A stretch of 64,000 nucleotides of DNA from contig JAPYPR010000005.1 of assembly GCA_029937545.1 (NCBI GenBank), positions 1 through 64,000 of the forward strand. Direction: 5' to 3'. Below are positions 7,477-16,137 of the stretch, in pieces (the first letter of the stretch is position 1; each line of letters opens with the position of its first letter). A program made the translations under genes and the position numbers. This DNA is from Erythrobacter sp. Lineage in GTDB: Bacteria > Pseudomonadota > Alphaproteobacteria > Sphingomonadales > Sphingomonadaceae. The notes beneath the pieces are model-generated. The model was not told the DNA's origin, ran no database searches, and saw only the letters and a list, made by a program, of their open reading frames with translations.

Positions 7477-8471
7477 TGGACCTCACCGTTATCTGGGCAT
7501 TCATTATTGCCTTTGCCGTTTTCGCATATGTCGTGATGGACGGGTTCGATCTCGGCATCGGCATTCTTTTCCCGACATTCGACGTTGGGCTTGAGAGAGA
7601 TCGGGCGATGAATTCCATCGCACCGGTCTGGGATGGCAACGAGACATGGCTAGTATTGGGAGGAGGCGGGCTTTTCGCCGCTTTCCCACTCGCCTACGCG
7701 GTCGTGCTGCCAGCCACCTATCCCCTTATCATCGCCATGCTGCTCGGCCTCGTCTTCCGCGGCGTCGCGTTCGAATATCGCTGGCGTGATCCGTCACACC
7801 GTCGTTTCTGGGATGCTGCGTTCACCGGTGGCTCGCTCGTGGCCGCTATGGCCCAGGGTATGACGCTGGGAGCGCTCCTCCAGGGTATCGAGGTCGTCGA
7901 CCGGAATTATGCGGGAAGCTGGTTCGATTGGCTTACGCCCTACACGCTACTCACCGGAATTGGCACAGTGGTCGGCTATGCTCTCTTGGGAGCAACCTGG
8001 CTGGTTTGGAAGCTGGACGGCGAAGGCCAAGCTCATGCGCGAAACCTGGGCATCCGCGCTGCATGGGCGACTTTGGTCCTGATGGGAGCCGTCAGTCTCT
8101 ACAACGTCTTTCTGAACGCCGAATACGCGGCACGCTGGATGACGGCACCTGAAATCTATTTTGCAGCGCCTGTGCCGATCATCACGGCCGTCATTGCAAT
8201 TTCCCTCCTGCGCACTTTGAAGGCGGAGCGGCACAGCAAGCCATTCTGGCTGTCGATCGCGCTCTTCTTCTTCGGCATGGCGGGTCTCGGGGTAACCATG
8301 TGGCCTTATGTCGTCCCGCCCGGAATAACGATCTGGGATGCAGCCGCTCCCGAACGGAGCCAGATCTTCATGCTGGTGGGAGTAGCGATCACCATGCCGT
8401 TGATTATCGCCTACACGGCGTGGGCGTATTGGGTGTTCCGAGGCAAAGTCGGACACGAGGGCTACCATTGA
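7476..8471 (+). CDS. cydB: cytochrome bd-type quinol oxidase subunit II (CIO type)
   Basis: A 331-residue membrane protein with about eight hydrophobic helices. The family signature WDGNETWLVLGGGGLFAAFP is near residue 50, after FVVMDGFDLG-like AYVVMDGFDLGIG. The start is the ATG at 7476, which overlaps the cydA stop (TAATG) and is preceded by a strong GGAGGAAAGG ribosome binding site. Longer in-frame starts inside cydA can be discarded. Subunit II stabilises the haem-bearing subunit I and contributes to the quinol oxidase dimer interface. Confidence 0.95.
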   Translation: MDLTVIWAFIIAFAVFAYVVMDGFDLGIGILFPTFDVGLERDRAMNSIAPVWDGNETWLVLGGGGLFAAFPLAYAVVLPATYPLIIAMLLGLVFRGVAFEYRWRDPSHRRFWDAAFTGGSLVAAMAQGMTLGALLQGIEVVDRNYAGSWFDWLTPYTLLTGIGTVVGYALLGATWLVWKLDGEGQAHARNLGIRAAWATLVLMGAVSLYNVFLNAEYAARWMTAPEIYFAAPVPIITAVIAISLLRTLKAERHSKPFWLSIALFFFGMAGLGVTMWPYVVPPGITIWDAAAPERSQIFMLVGVAITMPLIIAYTAWAYWVFRGKVGHEGYH

Positions 8472-8596
8472 TGTCCGACGAACCTTCCGCGCCGCTCTGG
8501 AAGCGCCTTGCATGGATGGCAGCGATCTGGGCGGGCAGCGTTGCGGTGCTCGGAGCCGTGGCAAGCCTCATTCGCTGGTGGCTCATGCCATCGTAG
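8471..8596 (+). CDS. DUF2474 small subunit-like protein of the bd oxidase
   Basis: A 41-residue protein whose ATG shares one base with the cydB stop (TGATG), so translation is coupled. It begins MSDEPSAPLWKRLAWMAAIW and has a single hydrophobic helix ending in LIRWWLMPS, the layout of DUF2474 proteins found after cioAB. By analogy with CydX/CydH in other bd oxidases, it is probably an accessory subunit that packs against subunit I. This is inferred from position and topology. Confidence 0.8.
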   Translation: MSDEPSAPLWKRLAWMAAIWAGSVAVLGAVASLIRWWLMPS

Positions 8597-8696
8597 AAGA
8601 CTTTCCGAATGCTGCTCGAAAAGATCGAGACACCCCGGTTTCGGTGAGGAACGAGCTGCGATCGATCCGCGCCAAGATTGCGAAATCCTACGAATC

Positions 8697-9320
8697 CTAC
8701 ACGGGCTTCATGTCCTGCCGTGCGAGTGCCAGTTTAACTCCATCGTCCTGCTGCATCCGATCGCGGAACGAGCGCAGGGTCGGGTAGTCGTCGATCGAGA
8801 GCGGGGTCTGCTCGATCCACCGCGTCACGACATAGAGATAGGCATCGGCGAAGCTGCGTTCCGATAGATACCATTCGCCATCGGATTCGTTGAAATTGGC
8901 TTCCAACCGCTCGAAGTGTTTGCGCAGCTTGTCATAAGCTGCGGCCTTCACCTCGTCCTGCGCGTCCTTGCTCCCGGCGTAAGTCTTTACTGCGAAATGC
9001 GGTCCGAAATCCGCATGCACTTCGCTTGTGAGGTAAGATAGCGCCTCGGCTTCCTTGCGCCCCAGCACCTTGTCGCGTGCATAGCCCTCGGTCCCGTGTT
9101 CCGCGCCGAGCCAGCTCAGGATCGCCGCGGCTTCGGTCAGGACGTCGCCGTCTTCGAAAGCCACTGCCGGGACTTTGCCCTTCGGATTGATCGCGAGATA
9201 CTCGCCCCTCTTGTGGTCGCCATAGGCTATGTTCTTGACCTCGACCGGAGCATCCAGCCATGCGACCGCGATATTGGTGGCAAGGGCACAGGTGCCGGGC
9301 ATCGTGTAAAGTGTGGGCAT
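8697..9320 (-). CDS. glutathione S-transferase family protein
   Basis: A 207-residue cytosolic GST. The N-terminal thioredoxin-fold domain starts PTLYTMPGTCALATNIAVAW, contains the glutathione-binding cis-Pro region (GKVPAVAFEDGDVLTEAAAIL), and is followed by an all-helical domain. The start at 9320 is preceded by GAGGA. A longer frame to 9356 overlaps the divergent MATE gene region and is less likely. The substrate cannot be told. The upstream neighbour is a divergently transcribed exporter. Confidence 0.9.
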   Translation of the reverse strand: MPTLYTMPGTCALATNIAVAWLDAPVEVKNIAYGDHKRGEYLAINPKGKVPAVAFEDGDVLTEAAAILSWLGAEHGTEGYARDKVLGRKEAEALSYLTSEVHADFGPHFAVKTYAGSKDAQDEVKAAAYDKLRKHFERLEANFNESDGEWYLSERSFADAYLYVVTRWIEQTPLSIDDYPTLRSFRDRMQQDDGVKLALARQDMKPV

Positions 9321-9381
9321 ATTATCGTCCTCGGGTTTCGGTGGTCTTGCGTTCAATGGCCCGCTCCTGTCTCAAGTTCCG

Positions 9382-10725
9382 GTGAGCGCGACCTCGACAC
9401 CTGCTAAACTCGATCGGACGGCGATCCTGGCGATCTGGGCCATCGCCCTGCCCGCGATGGTCACCAATGTCGCGACTGCCCTGATCGGGATCGGCGACAT
9501 GTGGATCGTCGGCCAGCTTAACGATGCCCCCACACAAGGTGCGGTCGATGTCGGCGCCAAGCTGTTTGCCGCGCTCTTTACAGTCATGAACTTCCTCAAG
9601 ACCGGCACGACCGGCCTCGTCGCGCAGGCTGGCACTCGGTCGGGTCCGGCGGAGCAGGTCGCTGTGCTGATCCGCGGACTGGTGGTCGGCCTCGCCATCG
9701 CTGCGCTGCTGCTTCTCGCCAAGCCGATCCTACTGCCTGCGCTGCTCGATGGGCTGGGCGCGCAAGGCGAGGTTCGCACTGCTGCCGTGATCTATGCCGA
9801 TATCCGCTATTGGAGCGCACCTGCGGTGCTCGCCAATTTCGCCTTGGTCGGCTTCCTCGTCGGGCGGCGGCGGATGAAGACGGTTCTGGCGATCGAAGTC
9901 GCCTACAACCTACTCAACGTCGCGCTCGGGCTGTGGCTGGCGTTGGCGCTCGACTGGGGTATTGCCGGGATCGGCTGGTCTAGCTTCATCGCGGAATTCG
10001 CCAAACTGGTTGCCTGTGCCGCCATTGTCGTCGCAGTCGCCGGATCGGACCTTCGGGACGCAGTGCGTGACCGTGCTTCGATCTCGCTTACGGCGCTGAA
10101 GCCCTTTCTCTCCGTCAACCGCGACCTCTTCCTGCGGACCGTGATCTTGATGGTCGCGATCTCGGCCCTCACGCGGCTGGGCGCCGAGCGCGGCGCAGTG
10201 GTGCTGGCTGCCAACGGCATCCTTTACCAGCTATTCGTGTTCTCTGCGCTGTTGCTCGATGGGTTCGAAAATGCGGCACAGGTACTCAATGGCGAGCGGC
10301 ATGGGGAGGACGATCGCGACGGCTTCCTCGCCTACATGCGGGCTATCCTGCTGCGCGGGCTGGGTGTGGCCGCTATACTCGCCGGAGTTTTCGCCGTGGT
10401 TGGCGGCTCGATCCTCGAATCCTTTGCAGCGACCGAGGCAGTGGCTGTCGAGGCTCGCGCTCTGGTACCATGGCTGGTGGTCATACCGTTCGCGGGCGTC
10501 GCCGGATTCGTGCTCGATGGCGTATTCGTAGGGGCCAGCTGGACGCGCGCCCTTCTGCTCAGCATGGCAGGGGCGTCCGTGGGCTATGCCCTGTTGCTGT
10601 GGGTTACCTGGCCGTTGGGCAATGACGGCTTGTGGCTGTCTTTCGTGGCGTTTCTGGTGCTCAGAGCCGTGCTGCAATTGGCCCTGATACCGCGGCTCAT
10701 GCGCGTTGGGCGTCCTTCGGCCTGA
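9382..10725 (+). CDS. MATE family efflux transporter
   Basis: About 447 residues with some 12 hydrophobic segments in two homologous halves, typical of MATE (NorM/DinF-like) exporters that expel cationic drugs or metabolites using H+ or Na+ gradients. The first half begins IWAIALPAMVTNVATALIG and GDMWIVGQL. The start is uncertain: GTG at 9382 (MSATSTPAKLDR) clears the divergent GST gene, whereas a GTG at 9313 would overlap its start. The 3' end overlaps the convergent GGDEF gene by 29 bases. Confidence 0.9.
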   Translation: MSATSTPAKLDRTAILAIWAIALPAMVTNVATALIGIGDMWIVGQLNDAPTQGAVDVGAKLFAALFTVMNFLKTGTTGLVAQAGTRSGPAEQVAVLIRGLVVGLAIAALLLLAKPILLPALLDGLGAQGEVRTAAVIYADIRYWSAPAVLANFALVGFLVGRRRMKTVLAIEVAYNLLNVALGLWLALALDWGIAGIGWSSFIAEFAKLVACAAIVVAVAGSDLRDAVRDRASISLTALKPFLSVNRDLFLRTVILMVAISALTRLGAERGAVVLAANGILYQLFVFSALLLDGFENAAQVLNGERHGEDDRDGFLAYMRAILLRGLGVAAILAGVFAVVGGSILESFAATEAVAVEARALVPWLVVIPFAGVAGFVLDGVFVGASWTRALLLSMAGASVGYALLLWVTWPLGNDGLWLSFVAFLVLRAVLQLALIPRLMRVGRPSA

Positions 10726-11890
10726 ACTTGGTCACGACGTTCGCCTTATCCTCACGGCAGATGCGGTTGCGACCGCTTTCCTTGGCGCGGTAGAGTTCCG
10801 AATCGGCGCGCGCAAACAGCTTGCCATAGCCTTCACCCGCCTCGCGCCCGGCAACGCCGAAGCTTGCGGACAGTCGGTTGTTGCTCGGCATGCCCGGCAC
10901 CGCCGTCTCCGAGAAGCGCCGACGGATGCGCTCGGCCATGGCCTCCGCTTTTTCGCCGTCGCAATTCCACGCGAGGATACAGAACTCCTCGCCGCCGATC
11001 CGGCCAGCGATATCGCTGTTGCGGATCATGTCGGCGACGACGCCCCCGAAAGCCGCAATCGCCTTGTCGCCGACCTGGTGGCCGTAAACGTCGTTCACCG
11101 CCTTGAAATGGTCGATATCGGCCACCACCAGCCCCACCGGCACGCCTTCCTGCTTGGCCCGCTCGATGATCGCGACCGCATCCTGCTCGAAGGCACGCCG
11201 CGCCCGCAGGCCCGTCAGCATGTCGCGCTCAGCACGTTCGCGCTCGGCGATGACCATGTCCCACGCGCAGGCGCCGATCAGGGCAACGCCGGTCATCAGC
11301 GAGGCGACCGTCACCGCTACGCTAAGCACCGAGTAATAGATGGACTCGCGATAGGCGGAAGCGTCCGACCCACCCGCGATGATCAGCGTCAGCACCGGTC
11401 GAACGAGAAAATTGACGGCGGCCAGGGCGAACAACACGGCGATCAGCGTGTCGATCGCATTGCTTCGCTGCACGTTGAACAGCGCCATGGTGCCGATGAC
11501 CATCATCACGCCATAGCCGGTGTTAACGATGTAGAGCCGCGGCGCGGTGTCGTCCGACAGGAATATCGCGGCGGCCAGTGTGAGAGCGGAGACCGCATAA
11601 ACGACGACTAATGCCCGGATGGAAACCTGCTGCCTCACCCGCTTCGTCGCGGCCCAGATCAGAACGCCCGTGCCGAGCGTATAGAGCACCTGTGTGACGT
11701 GAAAAACATAGAAGGCGCCCGGATCGGGCACGAGATGCGTGAACAGAAAACCGAGCCCAAGGCAGAAATAGGCAGCTGCAAAGCCGAGCACATGGGACCC
11801 CATGTTCCCGCGCTTCCACAACACAAGGAACATTGCCATGAAAATCAACGCCATGGCGGGCGTAATAAGTCCAAGTATCTGCTCGCGCAT
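10697..11890 (-). CDS. membrane-bound GGDEF diguanylate cyclase
   Basis: A 397-residue protein. The N-terminal 210 residues hold about seven hydrophobic helices that form a membrane sensor. A GGDEF domain follows from about residue 220 (RDMLTGLRARRAFEQD), with the active site GRIGGEEF and an intact inhibitory I-site RNSD placed five residues ahead of the GG. It should make cyclic di-GMP from two GTP and be feedback-inhibited by product. No EAL domain is attached. A 13-base palindrome (TGTCTTAAAGACA at 11916-11928) lies 26 bases upstream of the start. Confidence 0.93.
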   Translation of the reverse strand: MREQILGLITPAMALIFMAMFLVLWKRGNMGSHVLGFAAAYFCLGLGFLFTHLVPDPGAFYVFHVTQVLYTLGTGVLIWAATKRVRQQVSIRALVVVYAVSALTLAAAIFLSDDTAPRLYIVNTGYGVMMVIGTMALFNVQRSNAIDTLIAVLFALAAVNFLVRPVLTLIIAGGSDASAYRESIYYSVLSVAVTVASLMTGVALIGACAWDMVIAERERAERDMLTGLRARRAFEQDAVAIIERAKQEGVPVGLVVADIDHFKAVNDVYGHQVGDKAIAAFGGVVADMIRNSDIAGRIGGEEFCILAWNCDGEKAEAMAERIRRRFSETAVPGMPSNNRLSASFGVAGREAGEGYGKLFARADSELYRAKESGRNRICREDKANVVTKFRPKDAQRA

Positions 11891-12167
11891 GCTGTCGTGT
11901 GAAACCCCCTGCCGGTGTCTTAAAGACAGGCACTTAACAAGTCCTCACTTTTTGTTACTTTTGCGCAGATTTCTCGAAGAAGAACAGCAGATGGAGACTT
12001 CTCTAGGGGTAGCCGCGACCATGTGAACGTTCCGTCAGGCACGGTGATAAGATCGGCGCTCCGCACACCGCGCTTGCTCCTGCGCCCTGCGGCCATTATC
12101 TGCCCCACCACACCTGCCGGGCGCGCGCCGCCCGCTTATCCCAATCCGATCACGAAGGACCCGCCCG
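11891..12167. promoter_or_regulatory. divergent intergenic region (diguanylate cyclase / ettA)
   Basis: A 277-base spacer with no credible gene. It holds the perfect palindrome TGTCTT-A-AAGACA at 11916-11928 close to the diguanylate cyclase start and an AT-rich tract at 11935-11965. Promoters for both flanking genes must lie here. I could not place them confidently. Confidence 0.35.
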
Positions 12168-13841
12168 ATGGCCGCGCAATACGCATTCGTCATGAAGGAC
12201 ATGACCAAGACTTTCCCCGGCGCGCAGAAGCCGGTGCTGAGCAATATCAACCTGCAGTTCTATCGCGGGGCGAAGATCGGCATCGTCGGCCCCAATGGCG
12301 CGGGCAAGTCCACCCTGATCAAGATCATGGCCGGCATCGACACCGACATTTCGGGCGAGGCCTGGCCGGGCGAGAACATCACCGTCGGCTATCTGGAGCA
12401 GGAGCCCGAGCTGGACGAGAGCAAGACCGTGCTCGAAAACGTCAAGGACGGTGCGCGCGACATCGCCGACAAGGTTGATGAATACAACGCCATCGCCGCG
12501 CAGATGGCCGAACCCGACGCCGATTTCGAAGCGCTTGGCGACAAGATGGCCGCGCTCCAGACCGAGATCGACGCGGTCGACGGCTGGACGCTCGACAACC
12601 AGCTCGAAATCGCGATGGAAGCGCTGCGCTGCCCGCCGGGCGATAGCCCCGTCACCGACCTCTCCGGCGGCGAGAAGCGCCGTGTCGCGCTGACCCGCCT
12701 GCTGATCCAGAAGCCCGATATCCTGCTGCTGGACGAGCCGACCAACCACCTCGATGCCGAAAGCGTCGAATGGCTGGAAAACCACCTCAAGGAATACGCC
12801 GGTGCGGTGCTGATGATCACCCACGACCGCTACTTCCTCGACAATGTGGTGGAGTGGATCCTCGAACTCGATCGCGGCAGCTACTATCCGTACGAAGGCA
12901 ATTACTCGACCTACCTGGAAAAGAAGGCCAAGCGCCTCGATCAGGAAAGCCGCGAGGAAAGCGGGCGCCAAAAATCGCTCAGCCGCGAGCTCGAATGGAT
13001 CCGGCAGACGCCGAGCGCGCGCCAGACCAAGTCCAAGGCGCGTATCCGCAAGTTCGAGGAGCTTCAGGAAAGCCAGAAGGATCGCAAGCCCGGCAAGGCA
13101 CAGATCGTAATCCAGGTGCCCGAACGGCTCGGCGGCAAGGTGATCGAGGCCAAGGGCCTGACCAAGTCATATGGCGACAAGCTGCTCTTCGAAAACCTCG
13201 ACTTCATGCTGCCCCCGGGCGGCATCGTCGGCGTGATTGGGCCGAACGGCGCGGGCAAGTCCACCCTGTTCAAGATCATCACCGGACAGGAAGAGCCCGA
13301 CAGCGGCACTATCGAGATCGGCAGCACCGTCCACCTCGGCTATGTCGACCAGAGCCGCGACGATTTGAACCCGAAGAACAACGTGTGGGAGGAAATCTCC
13401 GACGGCCTCGACTACATGAAGGTCAACGGCCACGACACTTCCACGCGGGCCTACGTGGGCGCCTTCAACTTCAAGGGCGCGGACCAGCAGAAGAATGTCG
13501 GCAAGCTGTCGGGCGGCGAACGTAACCGCGTGCACATGGCCAAGATGCTCAAGACCGGCGGCAACGTGCTGCTGCTGGATGAACCGACCAACGACCTCGA
13601 CGTGGAAACGCTCGGTGCGCTGGAAGAGGCGATCGAGAACTTCGCCGGTTGCGCCGTGGTCATCTCGCACGACCGCTTCTTCCTCGACCGCCTCGCGACG
13701 CACATCCTCGCCTTCGAAGGCAACAGCCATGTCGAATGGTTCGAGGGCAACTTCGAGGCTTACGAAGAAGACAAGCGGCGCAGGCTCGGAGATGCGGCGG
13801 ATCGCCCGACGCGGTTGGCGTATAAGAAGCTGACTAGGTAA
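12168..13841 (+). CDS. ettA: energy-dependent translational throttle protein EttA (ABC-F)
   Basis: A 557-residue cytosolic protein with two ABC ATPase domains and no membrane segment. Walker A is GPNGAGKST in both halves (near residues 41 and 358). The signature motifs are LSGGEKRR and LSGGERNR, and the Walker B motifs are LLLDEPTNHLD and LLLDEPTNDLD. The charged linker between the domains (near 240-320) is the P-site tRNA interaction motif region. ABC-F factors bind the ribosomal E site. EttA gates entry of ribosomes into elongation according to ATP level. Length and linker fit EttA rather than Uup or an antibiotic-protection factor. Confidence 0.95.
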   Translation: MAAQYAFVMKDMTKTFPGAQKPVLSNINLQFYRGAKIGIVGPNGAGKSTLIKIMAGIDTDISGEAWPGENITVGYLEQEPELDESKTVLENVKDGARDIADKVDEYNAIAAQMAEPDADFEALGDKMAALQTEIDAVDGWTLDNQLEIAMEALRCPPGDSPVTDLSGGEKRRVALTRLLIQKPDILLLDEPTNHLDAESVEWLENHLKEYAGAVLMITHDRYFLDNVVEWILELDRGSYYPYEGNYSTYLEKKAKRLDQESREESGRQKSLSRELEWIRQTPSARQTKSKARIRKFEELQESQKDRKPGKAQIVIQVPERLGGKVIEAKGLTKSYGDKLLFENLDFMLPPGGIVGVIGPNGAGKSTLFKIITGQEEPDSGTIEIGSTVHLGYVDQSRDDLNPKNNVWEEISDGLDYMKVNGHDTSTRAYVGAFNFKGADQQKNVGKLSGGERNRVHMAKMLKTGGNVLLLDEPTNDLDVETLGALEEAIENFAGCAVVISHDRFFLDRLATHILAFEGNSHVEWFEGNFEAYEEDKRRRLGDAADRPTRLAYKKLTR

Positions 13842-13853
13842 TGGTGATGAGCA

Positions 13854-14205
13854 TCACGCCGCAGATGCAATCTGTTTAGGCGTGACCCTATCGATTGCGA
13901 GTTGCGCGACAGACGGAGGCAGCTGCCCATCCTTCACCTTGGACGACAGATACTTCGCGGAACTTGCCTCTCTCGATATATTCCTCCTGAAGCCACCGCC
14001 TATACTCGCCCAGAGCGTCGATAGGATAACATCACGCTATCTGCGGGTTGGACTTCGATTGCGGGTGATCATCCGGATAGGCGTGAGGATATTTCTGACG
14101 AACACCGTACTTTGCTTCGAAATAACCAGCTTCCCAAGCCTTTGACCACGCAATCCCAATATGAGCAGTGAAACCGCAGCTGAGGGTCTGCAAGCCCTTG
14201 GTTGA
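13854..14205 (-). pseudogene. decayed low-GC gene remnant of unknown function
   Basis: Three short open stretches on this strand read like one broken protein. 14205-14032 gives an open frame containing IAWSKAWEAGYFEAKYGVRQ and ending NPQIA before a TGA. The same frame continues beyond that TGA as DALGEYRRWLQEEYIERGKF. A neighbouring frame then ends AKYLSSKVKDGQLPPSV, with a TGA at 13854. None has a good start codon. One nonsense change and one frameshift would reunite them as about 115 residues. GC is well below that of the neighbours. I do not recognise the family. Confidence is moderate that this was once coding. Confidence 0.4.
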
Positions 14206-14206
14206 T

Positions 14207-14243
14207 CAAAGTCCCGTCGTGCCACGTGCTCGGCGGGACTTTG
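14207..14243. repeat. 10-base perfect inverted repeat (terminator-like)
   Basis: CAAAGTCCCG and CGGGACTTTG are exact reverse complements separated by 17 bases, followed on the + strand by the T-rich CTTTCT. It could be an intrinsic terminator for the decayed gene region or the end of a mobile fragment. The remaining bases from 14244 to 14466 hold no gene I can support, only the leader of the FKBP gene. Confidence 0.45.
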
Positions 14244-14466
14244 CTTTCTAGAGCTGGCACTCTCACACTCCAAGCGCTAGCAACAGACTTCTTGAGGAAA
14301 ACCGCAGGACAACTGCGCGTGACGATGGTTAACGAAGGTTCTCCGCCGCTGCGTTTGACTCCTCCCACCCCACTTTGACACAATGACGATCCACGCGCCC
14401 GACACGCGGGCGTATTTCCCGCCGGCGCATCCCTCGTGCCGCGAACACGAAATTCAAAGGAATACC

Positions 14467-14904
14467 ATGACGACACCCAGCAACGGTGACACCGTGACCA
14501 TCGACTACGTCCTCAAGCGCGGCGACGGGCAGGAAATCGGCAACACGTCCGAAGTCGGCCCGCAGACGGTCCAGCTTGGCGCAGGCCAGATCTTCCCGGC
14601 GATCGAGGAAGCGCTGACCGACATGGAAGTCGGCGACAGCCAGACCGTCTCCATCGACAGCGACAACGCCTTCGGCCCGCGTCGCGAGGAGCTGGTGATC
14701 GACATTCCTCGCGCCAATTTGCCCGCAGAGCCCGCTCCGCAGCCGGGCATGGCGATGCAGGCGCAGACGTCCGAGGGCCAGCCGATGACGCTCTACATCC
14801 TCGAAGTGGGCGACGAGCAGGTGAAGGCCGACGGCAACCACCCGCTCGCCGGCGAGGACGTGACCTTCGACCTCACCCTGCGCGACATCAAGCAGGCCGC
14901 CTGA
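14467..14904 (+). CDS. FKBP-type peptidyl-prolyl isomerase (SlyD-like)
   Basis: A 145-residue cytosolic protein. The FKBP half-barrel reads DTVTIDYVLKRGDGQEIGNT and GAGQIFPAIEEALTDMEVGD, and is interrupted by an insert-in-flap region (about residues 65-125), the arrangement of SlyD chaperone-isomerases. SlyD's metal-binding histidine tail is absent. The ATG at 14467 has AAGGAA eight bases upstream. The longer frame to 14383 is not supported. It should assist folding by cis-trans proline isomerisation. Confidence 0.88.
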   Translation: MTTPSNGDTVTIDYVLKRGDGQEIGNTSEVGPQTVQLGAGQIFPAIEEALTDMEVGDSQTVSIDSDNAFGPRREELVIDIPRANLPAEPAPQPGMAMQAQTSEGQPMTLYILEVGDEQVKADGNHPLAGEDVTFDLTLRDIKQAA

Positions 14905-14933
14905 TTTTTCGGCCAGAGCTATACGCAAACAAG

Positions 14934-14963
14934 AAGGGGCGAGCCGCGAGGCCCGCCCCTTTT
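14934..14963. terminator. bidirectional intrinsic terminator with GCGA loop
   Basis: GGGGCGAGCC and GGCCCGCCCC pair over ten bases with one mismatch around a GCGA tetraloop. The stem is flanked by A's on the left and TTTT on the right. It lies between the convergent FKBP and OmpA genes and can serve both. Confidence 0.85.
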
Positions 14964-14983
14964 GTCTTGCCTACTTGTAAAGC

Positions 14984-15871
14984 TCAGCCTTCCTCGGCCG
15001 CCTTGCTGACGAGGATGTTGACCGAGACGCGGCGGTTCTGGCGACGGCCCTCCGCAGTCGAATTATCCGCTGCCGGATCGGCTTCGGCGAAACCGGTCGG
15101 GGTCAGCATGCGCCAGGGCTTCCAGCCGCATTCCTGCTGGAGGATATTGACCACGCGCGCCGCGCGCCGTTCGCTCAGTGTCTGGTTGTATTCCTGCGCG
15201 CCGACCGAATCCGTATAACCGACGACCAGCAGCAAAGCGTTGTCCATGCTATCGGCCTGACTTGCGGCTTGGCACAGCTGCGCGCGGTCGCCCTGTCCGA
15301 CCGACCACTTGCCCGTGTCGAAATAGACGTTGGTGACGCCCTTCACATTGTAATTGTCGATATTGCCCATGCGTCCGCGCAGCGCCTCGGCCGCGGCGGT
15401 GTTGGTGTCGATATCGGCGCGCTGTTCGGCAAAGCGCTGCGTGGTGCCGGCCTGGATCATCTGCGCGGTTTCGAGATCGTCGTTCTTGAGCTTGATCTCG
15501 CTGGCGAGCAGCGTCTCGCCGGCTTGCATGGTTTCGACCTCGACGGGGATGCCGTTCAGCAGGTCCTGCGCCGTGAGCGAGGTGCGACCGAGGCCGAGAA
15601 AGCCGCCGGTACCGCGGATCTCTGTGTTGGGCTCCACGGTGATGACGAAATTCGTGCCATCGGTCCTGGTGACCTGAATCTGGTCGCCGCGGCGGGCGGT
15701 GATCACGCCGTCGATATCCGGCCCTTCGACCGGCGTTGCGCCGTAAACCGTGGTGAGGACCTCACCGTCCTGCGCAGGCTCGATTTCCTGGGCCGACAGG
15801 GTGCCGGCAGCGGGCAGCGCCATCAGGGCGACGAGGGCAAGGCGCGAGGCCGTGCTGGTTCGAATTGTCAT
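14984..15871 (-). CDS. OmpA family outer-membrane/peptidoglycan-binding protein
   Basis: A 295-residue secreted protein. The signal peptide is TIRTSTASRLALVALMALPA with cleavage around LSA-QE. The middle region (residues about 30-150) is a beta-rich domain of a type I do not recognise. The C-terminal OmpA domain begins near 165 (VKGVTNVYFDTGKWSV) and carries VVGYTDSVGAQEYNQTLSERRA, the peptidoglycan-binding loop, and ends GRRQNRRVSV. The start is the ATG at 15871 because AAGGAG lies eight bases upstream. It probably tethers the outer membrane to peptidoglycan. Confidence 0.9.
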   Translation of the reverse strand: MTIRTSTASRLALVALMALPAAGTLSAQEIEPAQDGEVLTTVYGATPVEGPDIDGVITARRGDQIQVTRTDGTNFVITVEPNTEIRGTGGFLGLGRTSLTAQDLLNGIPVEVETMQAGETLLASEIKLKNDDLETAQMIQAGTTQRFAEQRADIDTNTAAAEALRGRMGNIDNYNVKGVTNVYFDTGKWSVGQGDRAQLCQAASQADSMDNALLLVVGYTDSVGAQEYNQTLSERRAARVVNILQQECGWKPWRMLTPTGFAEADPAADNSTAEGRRQNRRVSVNILVSKAAEEG

Positions 15872-16137
15872 ACTGTACTCCTTCACGTGCGACAGCGTGC
15901 CTCTGCAAAGGCTACCCTTTTGATCGCCTCCCCCCTGTTACACTTGGCCCGCTGTCCCGCCCCCCGATGTTCAATATCGTCAGACGATGTGCAGTCTGCG
16001 TGGGTGATCGCCTGCGCCCGCAATCGGCCTGCCACATTTCTGCCACATGAACGGTTGGCGGCGCGGGGTGGTCGGCGGGGATGGCTTGGGTGCAAACTGC
16101 GGCGAAGCGTTGCGGAGCGGCCTGCCAGCGGAACGGG
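15872..16137. other. intergenic region upstream of the OmpA gene
   Basis: 266 bases without a supportable gene. It contains the OmpA promoter (minus strand) and the 3' flank of the PNPOx-like gene. I see no convincing hairpin or operator. Confidence 0.4.

Noticed and set aside
13882-14145. 87-codon plus-strand frame in the low-GC spacer
   Set aside because: No ribosome binding site or domain. The opposite strand gives more protein-like text, though in broken frames.
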